From positions 1 through 38,348 of the forward strand of contig DXEV01000142.1 in the NCBI GenBank assembly GCA_019114785.1: a DNA stretch of 38,348 nt, in the 5' to 3' direction. This document shows, piece by piece, positions 1-7,157 of this stretch. Every line of letters starts with the position of its first letter. Position 1 is the first letter of the stretch. Origin of the DNA: Candidatus Anaerobiospirillum pullistercoris. GTDB taxonomy: Bacteria > Pseudomonadota > Gammaproteobacteria > Enterobacterales > Succinivibrionaceae. A program made the position numbers and the translations under genes. Below the pieces are notes generated by a model that did no database searches, had not been told where the DNA came from, and worked only from the letters and a program-made list of their open reading frames with translations.

Positions 1-240
1 AAGGCTAGCACAAAAGCAGGAGCAAACCAAATCATGTGAACCACATCACTAAATATCTAGTTTGACAGGCATTTTTCTCAAAATGGCTTGTTTCAAGCAT
101 CTAGTGATGGTATCTAAACCATATGGCTCAATTGAAGAGCTACGGCTTAAGCGCAGCTGGAGTTACGCCAAAATCGAAGAAAATCTGAGCCCCATCTCAG
201 CTCAAACCATCTTTGTTTTGTTGGTGGAAAGGAGGTGCAC

Positions 241-567
241 ATGTCCAAGATCTTGCTCACTGCAGGCTCCATTTTGCTAGCCCTGACACTCAGTGCTTGC
301 GACACCATGCCTGAGGTGAATAACTACAACTGCTACGCTCACATCCTGCCTATTGATCGTGACTATCATGAGTATGCGGCCAAATGTCGCGCCGAGCATT
401 TAGGCAAGAGCAACCAAGAATATAACGATTTAGCCATCGCCCGCCTAAAGGCTTGTTACTACAGCGACGATCAAGCTAAATGTGAAGCTGCAACCCAAGA
501 ACTCCAAGCCCTACTCCAAGAATGGCAAAACGAAAAAGGCGCTTTGGCAATTTATGAAATCAAATAA
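241..567 (+). CDS. Small Cys-containing lipoprotein of unknown function
   Basis: Encodes 108 residues. The ORF track begins at a GTG (235), but that codon sits inside the Shine-Dalgarno sequence AAGGAGG, so the ATG at 241 is the likely start. Residues 1-19 form a lipoprotein signal peptide ending in the lipobox LSAC, with Cys20 as the lipidated residue. Residue +2 is Asp, which in E. coli acts as a Lol-avoidance signal and favours retention in the inner membrane; applying this here is inference. The mature part of about 89 residues is hydrophilic and contains four further Cys (NCY, KCR, ACY, KCE), so disulfides are possible in the periplasm. I do not recognise a family. The gene converges on the GH31 gene and shares a bidirectional terminator with it. 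Confidence 0.8.
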   Translation: MSKILLTAGSILLALTLSACDTMPEVNNYNCYAHILPIDRDYHEYAAKCRAEHLGKSNQEYNDLAIARLKACYYSDDQAKCEAATQELQALLQEWQNEKGALAIYEIK

Positions 568-574
568 TAAGAGA

Positions 575-606
575 AAAGGCTGAGATCCGACGATCCCAGC
601 CTTTTT
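575..606. terminator. Bidirectional rho-independent terminator
   Basis: The stem GGCTGAGATC / GATCCCAGCC (one mismatch) has a CGAC loop. A T-run follows on the plus strand and TTTTCTC follows on the minus strand. It lies between two convergent genes and could end both the lipoprotein and the GH31 transcript. Confidence 0.85.
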
Positions 607-609
607 CAT

Positions 610-667
610 TAGCAGCGTAGCTGGCGCGACTAGTAGCGCAGCTAGCGCGGACCAGCGGCACCGCTGG
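610..667. repeat. REP-like cluster of GC-rich palindromes
   Basis: Two near-identical copies of about 21 nt (TAGCAGCGTAGCTGGCGCGAC and TAGTAGCGCAGCTAGCGCGG) are followed by the palindrome CCAGCGG-CA-CCGCTGG. The cluster lies between convergent genes, the classic position for REP/BIME elements. Related palindromes occur at about 21185-21201, and a half copy (CCAGCGGCACCG) at 34851-34862. The family is not identified. Confidence 0.55.
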
Positions 668-676
668 CGAGGCCGA

Positions 677-3418
677 TTAGCCGTTGTTTTCCATGCCGAT
701 CAGGTCAAAGTGCTTGGTACTCACGACCATGGTGAAGTCGTCCTTGGCAGGCTTACGACACTTGATCTCAATCACACGCGAGGACATGTTGTAATACCAA
801 CCGCTCTCGGTCTCATGGAAATCATCAGCCACCAGATAACGCGTTAACTCCTGACCATCGCAGCTGACAAAGAGAGCTCCCTTGGTCTTGCTCACTACCT
901 GCACCCTCAATTGCTCATAGGAATGCTCCAGAGATCCCGTCTTGTTAAAGCGGATCTCCATATGCTCTCCAGGGAGCACCTTAATATGGGTGTTAGCGTA
1001 GACGCCGTGCTCGAAATCCTTAGAGTGGCCATCATCCTCGTAGTAGTCAAACTCAAGGTTTTCCTGCGCATCTACTGTTGCCGTTGCAGCTACCAACAGC
1101 TGTAAGGTCTTGACCTTGTCGAAGACCAGACGCTTTAAGTCATCTGAGGCCACCACAATAGCGTTATCACGCAAGAACATCGGAATAGACGCAGCGATAA
1201 CTGGATATAAGATGGTCTGGCCGCCCTCGTAGACCTTAAAGTTATCATTAAGGTCATACCACTTATGGCCTGCAGGCAAGTAAATAGGACGCTCGGTCTG
1301 TCCCTTTTCTAGCACTGTAGCCACCAGTAGAGATGGGCCAAACATAAAGCTTAAGCTTTGATCCTCTAAGCAGCGCACATCATGAGGGAACTCCATGAAC
1401 AGAGGACGCCACACTGACAAGCCCTCAAGATGAGCCACACGCATTAAAGAGTAGAGATAGACCATGTAGTGATAACGCAGTGCGTAAGCAGCTTTGATCT
1501 CCTCTTGGTACTCTGGGTACATGAAAGGCTGCGTCACTGTGTTGTCGTTATTGGCAGAGTTCATGGTGAAGCGTGGTTGGAACACACCATTTTGCACCCA
1601 GCGCAAGAGCAGCTCAGCCTCAGGGGCTTCACCGGCAAAACCACCGATATCACAGCCCATATTAGCCACACCACTGATACCCATGCCCAAGATCGTGCCC
1701 ACATTGAACTTGAGGGTACGCCAATCAGTGAGGTTATCACCACCCCACACCTGTGCATAACGCTGGATACCGGTATAACCCGCACGGTTGATAATGTATG
1801 GACGCTCGTTAGGATAAACCGCAGCAATAGCTTTTCTTGCGGTATAGGCCATCATATTGGACTGAATAGCCTTGTATTCGTCCATGGTTCCGCCCTTGCC
1901 TTCAGCCGAGACCACAGCTTCGCGATCTTCCACACCGTCAAATTCGCAGTTATCGTTCCACACGGTCTTGGTGCCCATCTTCAGGATGTTTTCCTGCAAT
2001 AAATGAGACCAAGCCTCACGTCCCTGAGGATTAGTGAAGTCCACAAAGTAGCCAGGGCCACCCCACCAGCGTCCCACATAGTATTGCTGTGGATTAGTAA
2101 CAGCAGGATCAGTGCTAGCCTCATTGGCTGCCACTTTGTCCTCAGCAGGCACAGGATTTACCTTGGCTTGAGGGACTTTAACCAGAGCACCACGATCTAA
2201 GTAATACTGCTTGTAAGGATGCCCCATCAGCACACCAGGCTTCAAATTAGGGATCACATTGATGCCTTGGGCGTTTAAGGTAGCAAAGAACTCCTCTGGG
2301 TGAGGGAAGCGGATGTGATTCCAGTTAAAGGTGTAACGCAGCTTGTCCTTTTCACCAGCGGAATAGCCGCTAGCAAGCCAGAAATTGTCCACAGGAATAC
2401 CGCTATCACGCATCTTAGTGAGCACTTTGTAGATCTCACGATCACAATCGCGATCCAGCTCGGCGTAATACATGGTAGAAGCGGTAAAGCCCAATGATTG
2501 CAGCGTTGGCATGGCACTCTTACCGGTAAGATCGGTAAAGCGGCGGATCACATCCTTAAGCTGAGGGCCATTGATCAGGAAGAAATCGATATCACCGCCA
2601 TCAACTTGATAGAACGAATACGGTTCCCAATAGCCACTGCGCTCGTTACCCATATCAAAGATGGCATCATGGGAATTGTTATATAACAAGCCTACGTAAT
2701 GTCCCTGCTGTGCATTGACACGCACATAGAAAGGAATGTGCTTATACATGGACTCGCAGAACTCAGGATCGTGTCCAATGGCGTCACGTGGGCACAGGTG
2801 CATGTGACGACCTTTCTTATCGACATGGCCTGTCGTCTCACCAAAACCAAAGAAGTGATCATTGCGTGGATCAATGCGGTTGTAATGGGTCAAACGTCCT
2901 AAATGGTCACGATCATAGGCACGCTCAGGCAGATCAGCATAGACCTCACAGCCTGTAGCTTTGTCCACTAAGGAAAAAGACAGAGGATGCTTGTGAAGCA
3001 CCAGCTGTAAGGTGTCTGTACCTAAGCAAGTATGCTTCTCATCATCCACCTCAATCTGAGCCTCATAGGCTGGCAGACGAGTACGCTCAGCGGCCAAAAG
3101 CTCATCGAGCTCATCTTGCCATGCAGTCTGCACTAAGGCATAAGAGCGCTCTGGCATGTCTTGGCACCAGAGTTGATCTAAGCTCATCTGCTCGCGCTGC
3201 ACCCCAGCAGCCTCAAAATGCACGCGAATGCGCACTATATCAGTGGTAACAAACTGCACCTTGACACGAGCTTGAGGGGCCAGCACAAGGAAGCCACTCT
3301 CACCATTTTGTTGGTAGACACGCACCTGTTCTACATCACGAACAAACACGAAAAGATCCTTACCCACGCTGTGGGCTAAAACATGCGGAAGCTCTACACC
3401 CCAAGGCTTTAACGCCAC
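677..3418 (-). CDS. GH31 family alpha-glucosidase-type glycoside hydrolase (cytoplasmic)
   Basis: Encodes 913 residues starting at GTG (no in-frame ATG nearby; AAGGA lies 10 nt upstream). GH31 enzymes are retaining alpha-glycosidases with a TIM barrel. The nucleophile motif is WNDNCE (Asp489 by position), a variant of the usual WxDMNE, and the acid/base motif is WGGDN (Asp561). An N-terminal beta-sandwich domain, the barrel and C-terminal beta domains are all represented. Length is normal for the family. No signal peptide is seen, so it should act in the cytoplasm. A roughly 25-residue Ala/Pro-rich insertion (before GRWWGG) is absent from the paralogue at 7158. It has its own transcription unit, because a terminator separates it from dctM. 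Substrate is unknown: alpha-glucoside, alpha-xyloside and alpha-galactoside remain possible. Confidence 0.9.
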   Translation of the reverse strand: MALKPWGVELPHVLAHSVGKDLFVFVRDVEQVRVYQQNGESGFLVLAPQARVKVQFVTTDIVRIRVHFEAAGVQREQMSLDQLWCQDMPERSYALVQTAWQDELDELLAAERTRLPAYEAQIEVDDEKHTCLGTDTLQLVLHKHPLSFSLVDKATGCEVYADLPERAYDRDHLGRLTHYNRIDPRNDHFFGFGETTGHVDKKGRHMHLCPRDAIGHDPEFCESMYKHIPFYVRVNAQQGHYVGLLYNNSHDAIFDMGNERSGYWEPYSFYQVDGGDIDFFLINGPQLKDVIRRFTDLTGKSAMPTLQSLGFTASTMYYAELDRDCDREIYKVLTKMRDSGIPVDNFWLASGYSAGEKDKLRYTFNWNHIRFPHPEEFFATLNAQGINVIPNLKPGVLMGHPYKQYYLDRGALVKVPQAKVNPVPAEDKVAANEASTDPAVTNPQQYYVGRWWGGPGYFVDFTNPQGREAWSHLLQENILKMGTKTVWNDNCEFDGVEDREAVVSAEGKGGTMDEYKAIQSNMMAYTARKAIAAVYPNERPYIINRAGYTGIQRYAQVWGGDNLTDWRTLKFNVGTILGMGISGVANMGCDIGGFAGEAPEAELLLRWVQNGVFQPRFTMNSANNDNTVTQPFMYPEYQEEIKAAYALRYHYMVYLYSLMRVAHLEGLSVWRPLFMEFPHDVRCLEDQSLSFMFGPSLLVATVLEKGQTERPIYLPAGHKWYDLNDNFKVYEGGQTILYPVIAASIPMFLRDNAIVVASDDLKRLVFDKVKTLQLLVAATATVDAQENLEFDYYEDDGHSKDFEHGVYANTHIKVLPGEHMEIRFNKTGSLEHSYEQLRVQVVSKTKGALFVSCDGQELTRYLVADDFHETESGWYYNMSSRVIEIKCRKPAKDDFTMVVSTKHFDLIGMENNG

Positions 3419-3518
3419 CTTGGTTGCATCCTTACCATGACCAAGGAATCACAGGTACTGTGCTAAAACATAATGGACAGCAGTCATGGCTAGGAAGCAT
3501 TTCCGTTAGACAGAAAAC

Positions 3519-3576
3519 TAAAAAAGCCGGAACTAAGAGCTTCAGGCTATGCCTGCAAACACCTTAGCTCCGGCTT
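3519..3576 (-). terminator. Terminator of the TRAP operon, with nested hairpin
   Basis: The stem is AAGCCGGA-x-CTAAG (3524-3537) paired with CTTAG-x-TCCGGCTT (3563-3576). It encloses a second hairpin, CAGGC-TAT-GCCTG. Read on the minus strand it is followed by six T. It lies downstream of dctM and upstream of the first GH31 gene. Confidence 0.8.
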
Positions 3577-3702
3577 GGTTGCAAGGATGATTGTCACAAT
3601 GTTGGAGGCCAGTGAAGATGCTGCCCTCCAACCGTATAGTTGGGGCAAGGAAGGCTAGATCCTTGGCCCTATGGAAAAGAACAAAAAAGCGAAAGAAAGC
3701 GA

Positions 3703-5004
3703 CTACATCAAGCCCATGGCCTCTGGGATCACCAATGAAATTGCAGGTACATAGGTTAAGATCAAGAGGATGGCAATCAACACTAAGAAGTAAGGTAAGA
3801 GCATAGCTGACACCTTTTCTAAGGACATCTTAGTGATACCGCAGCCCACAAACAGCACCGAGCCCACTGGAGGAGTCATCGAGCCAATGCACATGTTGAA
3901 GATTAAGACCACACCAAAGTGCACTGGATCCATGCCTAAAGAGACACAGATTGGCAGGAAGATTGGGGTGAAGATCAGAATAGCTGGGGTAATGTCCATG
4001 AACATGCCCACAATCAACAGAATCAGGTTGATGAGGAACAACAGGACATACTTGTTCTCAGAGATGGAGAGCAGACCGTTAGCGATAGCATCAGGAATAC
4101 CGGAGTAAGCCATCACCCAAGACATAGCCGAAGAAGACGAGATCAAGAACAAGATGATACCGCTGGTGCAAGCACTATCCACCAAGATCTTCATAAAGAC
4201 CTGCATATTGATGGCACGATAGATCACTGACAAGAATAAGCAGTACACCACGCACACTGCAGCACCTTCAGTTGCGGTAAAGATACCACCCACGATACCG
4301 CCAATCACGATGATGATTAAGAGGAAGCTTGGTAAGGCATCTAAGGTGATCTTAAGAGCAGTCTTTAATGGCACCACACCCGTGGTTGGGTACTTATGAG
4401 CACGAGCGTATAAGAAGGCCACAACCATCACACCTAAGCCCATTAAGATGCCAGGAATATAACCTGCCATAAACAGAGCCGAGATGGAGACACCGCCCAC
4501 CACCGTAGAGTACACGATGAAAGCAGAGGTTGGTGGGATCAGCAGACCAGTTGGAGCTGAAGCAATATTCACAGCCGTGGCAAAGGCCATGTTGTACTTC
4601 TCTTCCTTTTGGATTGGGGAAATACTACCGCCCATGGCCGAAGCTGCGGCTACAGCAGAGCCTGCCAGCGCACCAAAGAGCATATTGCCCAGCACATTAG
4701 CTTGTGCCAAAGAACCAGGAATGAAGCCGCAGAAAAGCTTAGCAAAGTTGATCATGCGACGGGCAATACCGCCATTGTTCATGATGTTACCTGCCAAGAT
4801 AAATAGAGGCACAGCTAAAAGCGAAAAGCTCTCCACGCCTGAATTCATTTTTTGCATTGTTATGAAAGAAACTTGATCCCAACTTAAGGTAGATAGTGCT
4901 GTGATCACCGAAGAGATCACGATACTCACACTAATAGGCACGCTCAACGCGAGCAGGAAAAAGAAGACGGCGAATAAGATCACCGTAGTCAGGGCAATAG
5001 ACAT
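3703..5004 (-). CDS. dctM: TRAP transporter large permease subunit (DctM)
   Basis: Encodes 433 residues, almost entirely hydrophobic with about 11-12 membrane segments, the usual size for DctM. DctM forms the transport channel of tripartite ATP-independent periplasmic (TRAP) carriers, driven by a sodium gradient and fed by a periplasmic binding protein. Family-type features include the N-terminal FFLLALSVPISVS segment, the GALAGSAVAAASAMG stretch and the TPPVGSVLF motif near the C-terminus. Its ATG overlaps the TAA of dctQ by one base (TAATG) and has a strong AAGGAGG 7 nt upstream, indicating translational coupling. It is the last gene of dctPQM, followed by a terminator. Confidence 0.93.
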   Translation of the reverse strand: MSIALTTVILFAVFFFLLALSVPISVSIVISSVITALSTLSWDQVSFITMQKMNSGVESFSLLAVPLFILAGNIMNNGGIARRMINFAKLFCGFIPGSLAQANVLGNMLFGALAGSAVAAASAMGGSISPIQKEEKYNMAFATAVNIASAPTGLLIPPTSAFIVYSTVVGGVSISALFMAGYIPGILMGLGVMVVAFLYARAHKYPTTGVVPLKTALKITLDALPSFLLIIIVIGGIVGGIFTATEGAAVCVVYCLFLSVIYRAINMQVFMKILVDSACTSGIILFLISSSSAMSWVMAYSGIPDAIANGLLSISENKYVLLFLINLILLIVGMFMDITPAILIFTPIFLPICVSLGMDPVHFGVVLIFNMCIGSMTPPVGSVLFVGCGITKMSLEKVSAMLLPYFLVLIAILLILTYVPAISLVIPEAMGLM

Positions 5005-5618
5005 TATTGATCCTCCTTGCGCTCGTCTTTGGTGACGGTAGCTTGGTCAGCATTAGCTGCATCAGTAGCAACCGCCTGCGAAGGCTCAGACTCGGCCACC
5101 ACCACGGCTGGGGCTGCATTGGCAGCGTTAGGGCTCAGGCTAACTCCAGTGAAGTCCTCGTATAAGTTGATGATCTGAGCAATGATGATAAAGACACCAG
5201 AAATTGGAGCCATGCTATACACCAGCGAACGTGGAATACCTAACAAAGCCGAATATTCCATCGAAGCAGAAATAGCCAGCTTGGTACCACCTACCACGAG
5301 GATGGAGAAAGCAAAAATCAAGATAATGGCATCAACAATGATGGTGATAGTCTTACGGGTTGGGGCATCAAAGCGATCACGCACAAAGGTCAAAGCCATA
5401 TGCTCACGCGAAGAGAAAGCGTAAGCAGCACCAATGAAGCCTGTCCAGATCAAGAAATCACGCACCAGCTCTTCGGTAAACGATGCTGGATCGTTTAAGC
5501 AGTAGCGCGTAAACACCTGCCATAACACCAAGAGAGTCATGACGACTAACAAAATGGTGCAGAGACGAGCTAACACGTAAGTCATGCCCGCCTTGAGTTT
5601 CACTAAAAAGTCATACAT
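5004..5618 (-). CDS. dctQ: TRAP transporter small permease subunit (DctQ)
   Basis: Encodes 204 residues with four predicted membrane helices in the first 150 residues (for example TILLVVMTLLVLWQVFTRY and the DFLIWTGFIGAAYAF segment), the DctQ pattern. DctQ pairs with DctM and helps the binding protein dock. The last 40 or so residues form an Ala/Glu/Asp-rich, probably disordered cytoplasmic tail ending in KDERKEDQ, longer than in most DctQ proteins. AGGAGG lies 7 nt before the ATG, and the gene starts 11 nt after dctP, so the two are in one operon. Confidence 0.92.
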   Translation of the reverse strand: MYDFLVKLKAGMTYVLARLCTILLVVMTLLVLWQVFTRYCLNDPASFTEELVRDFLIWTGFIGAAYAFSSREHMALTFVRDRFDAPTRKTITIIVDAIILIFAFSILVVGGTKLAISASMEYSALLGIPRSLVYSMAPISGVFIIIAQIINLYEDFTGVSLSPNAANAAPAVVVAESEPSQAVATDAANADQATVTKDERKEDQ

Positions 5619-5629
5619 CTTGAGGCCTC

Positions 5630-6712
5630 CTACTCAGCGACAGTCACTTCTTGAATAGCTTTAGCCTCAGCTTCAGCCTCAGCAGTCTTGCCTGCACGCA
5701 CGTTAGAGATCAGGGCTAAAAGGTGCTTTACACCAGGGTATTCAGCCGAGTACTTATCCAACATACCGCTGGTGGCTTTACGGAAAGCGTCCTTATCCAC
5801 GTCATAGACAAACTGAACGCCCATCTCAGTGCTAGCTTCAGCAATAGCATCTTCCACTGCCTGATCCCACATGTCTTGGTGAGCAACAGTAGAATGACGA
5901 GCTGCTTCTTCCATGATGATGCGATCCTCTGGAGTCAAATCGTCCCAAACCTTGGAAGAAATAACTAAAGCATCAGGGATCATGGCGTGCTGATCCATCG
6001 AGTAGACCTTGCAAATCTCTCCATGCTTACCTAAAGTCAAAGCGGTCTCATTGTTCTCGGTACCGTCAATCACACCGGTTTGCAGCGAAGTAAACACGTC
6101 ACCGTATGCCATGGCCACAGGAGTACCGCCCATAACGTCGATCATTTCCGTCTGGGACTTCATGTCCTGCACACGGATTTTGAGGCCTTTGAGATCAGCT
6201 GGAGTACGGATGGCACGATCTACGGTGTAGAAAGAGCGAGCACCAGAGGTGTAATAAGTCAGCGTCACAAATCCTTTGTCGTAGCTAGTCTTAAAGAAGT
6301 CATACATTGGATCACTGTCCATAATGAAGTAGAAATCCTCAGTATTATTGAAGATATATGGCAGACCAAAGGCGTGATAGGCATCCTGATAGGTAGCCAG
6401 CATTGGCGAGGAAACCTTGGTCATGGAGATCACGCCTGCCATCACCTGCTCCATCTGCTCAAGCTCAGAGCCCAGCTGGCCGTTGGCAAAGATCTTAAAT
6501 TGGATACGACCGTTAGTGCGCTCCATAACCTCATCGGCAAATTGCTTAATAGCAATGTGCACGGTGTGAGTTTCACTCAAGCTATGCGCCAGTGTCATCA
6601 CATAAGGATTGTCTGGCGTAGCCTCTTTACTGTTTGGTGCGCTTTGCCCGCCACAGGAGCAAAGGCTAACCGCCATTGCAGCCGCGAGCATTGCTTTCAC
6701 AAAAACTCTCAT
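5630..6712 (-). CDS. dctP: TRAP transporter substrate-binding protein (DctP), lipoprotein type
   Basis: The track begins at 6763, but the ATG at 6712 (MRVFVKAML, 360 residues) starts a clean signal sequence and has GAGGGA upstream. The signal ends in LCSC-GG, suggesting a lipid-anchored binding protein. DctP-family motifs are clear: AHSLSETH at the N-terminus, NGQLG, GARSFYTVDRAIRTPADLKGLKIRV (middle part, including the ligand-carboxylate Arg), and GVIDGTENN. DctP proteins bind organic acids in the periplasm and deliver them to DctQM. The TENN motif recalls TRAP proteins for sugar acids such as hexuronates rather than C4-dicarboxylates, but that is a weak inference. It is the first gene of the operon, with a long upstream region carrying a repeat array. 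Confidence 0.92.
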   Translation of the reverse strand: MRVFVKAMLAAAMAVSLCSCGGQSAPNSKEATPDNPYVMTLAHSLSETHTVHIAIKQFADEVMERTNGRIQFKIFANGQLGSELEQMEQVMAGVISMTKVSSPMLATYQDAYHAFGLPYIFNNTEDFYFIMDSDPMYDFFKTSYDKGFVTLTYYTSGARSFYTVDRAIRTPADLKGLKIRVQDMKSQTEMIDVMGGTPVAMAYGDVFTSLQTGVIDGTENNETALTLGKHGEICKVYSMDQHAMIPDALVISSKVWDDLTPEDRIIMEEAARHSTVAHQDMWDQAVEDAIAEASTEMGVQFVYDVDKDAFRKATSGMLDKYSAEYPGVKHLLALISNVRAGKTAEAEAEAKAIQEVTVAE

Positions 6713-6778
6713 AGAAAAAACATCCCTCTCAAAACATCTTAAAAATAAGCTCCAGAGCAGCAAACTGTCGTCCTCATT

Positions 6779-6793
6779 ACAGCGCCCGCCCCA
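6779..6793 (-). promoter_or_regulatory. 15-bp motif shared with another upstream region
   Basis: ACAGCGCCCGCCCCA (minus strand TGGGGCGGGCGCTGT) lies 67 bp before the dctP ATG. The exact 15-mer recurs at 11530-11544, 34 bp before another minus-strand gene. It could be a regulator site or a small dispersed repeat; no factor is assigned. Confidence 0.35.
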
Positions 6794-6946
6794 TTAGCTC
6801 CTGACGTGAGTGAGTTGTACTCAAACCGATATGCTTGGCTCTACTTGCCAGCAGCATGAAGAACCAAACACCCCTACAGCTATCGGCTCACGTTCCCTCT
6901 CAGCAACACATGGGGCTCTATCTAAGATGTAGTTCACAGCACAACA

Positions 6947-7035
6947 AAGGCACCTAAAGGCACCTAAAGTCACCTTAAGGATACCTAAGGTCTCCTTGTG
7001 TCACTTTGTGTCACCTTGTGCTGCACCCCACACCT
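6947..7035. repeat. Array of ~10-bp tandem repeats in the dctP upstream region
   Basis: Consecutive units run AAGGCACCTA, AAGGCACCTA, AAGTCACCTT, AAGGATACCT, AAGGTCTCCT, TGTGTCACTT, TGTGTCACCT, then a degenerate unit and one more CACCT in phase. The consensus is about AAGGTCACCT at helical-turn spacing. The array lies in the 445-bp gap between the second GH31 gene and dctP, about 235-320 bp before the dctP start. It could be a cooperative protein-binding array or a simple repeat. Confidence 0.7.
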
Positions 7036-7157
7036 GCTAAATAGATCTCTGGAAGCCTCAAAAAGAAATAGTCTCGGTACAGCTGTCGCTACTGCCACAA
7101 CAATAGCAGCAGTAGCCACAGTCTCGGCCACAGACGTAGTCACGACAACAGCAACAG

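Noticed and set aside
6080-6742. 220-aa plus-strand ORF opposite dctP
   Set aside because: Antisense shadow of a well-supported gene.
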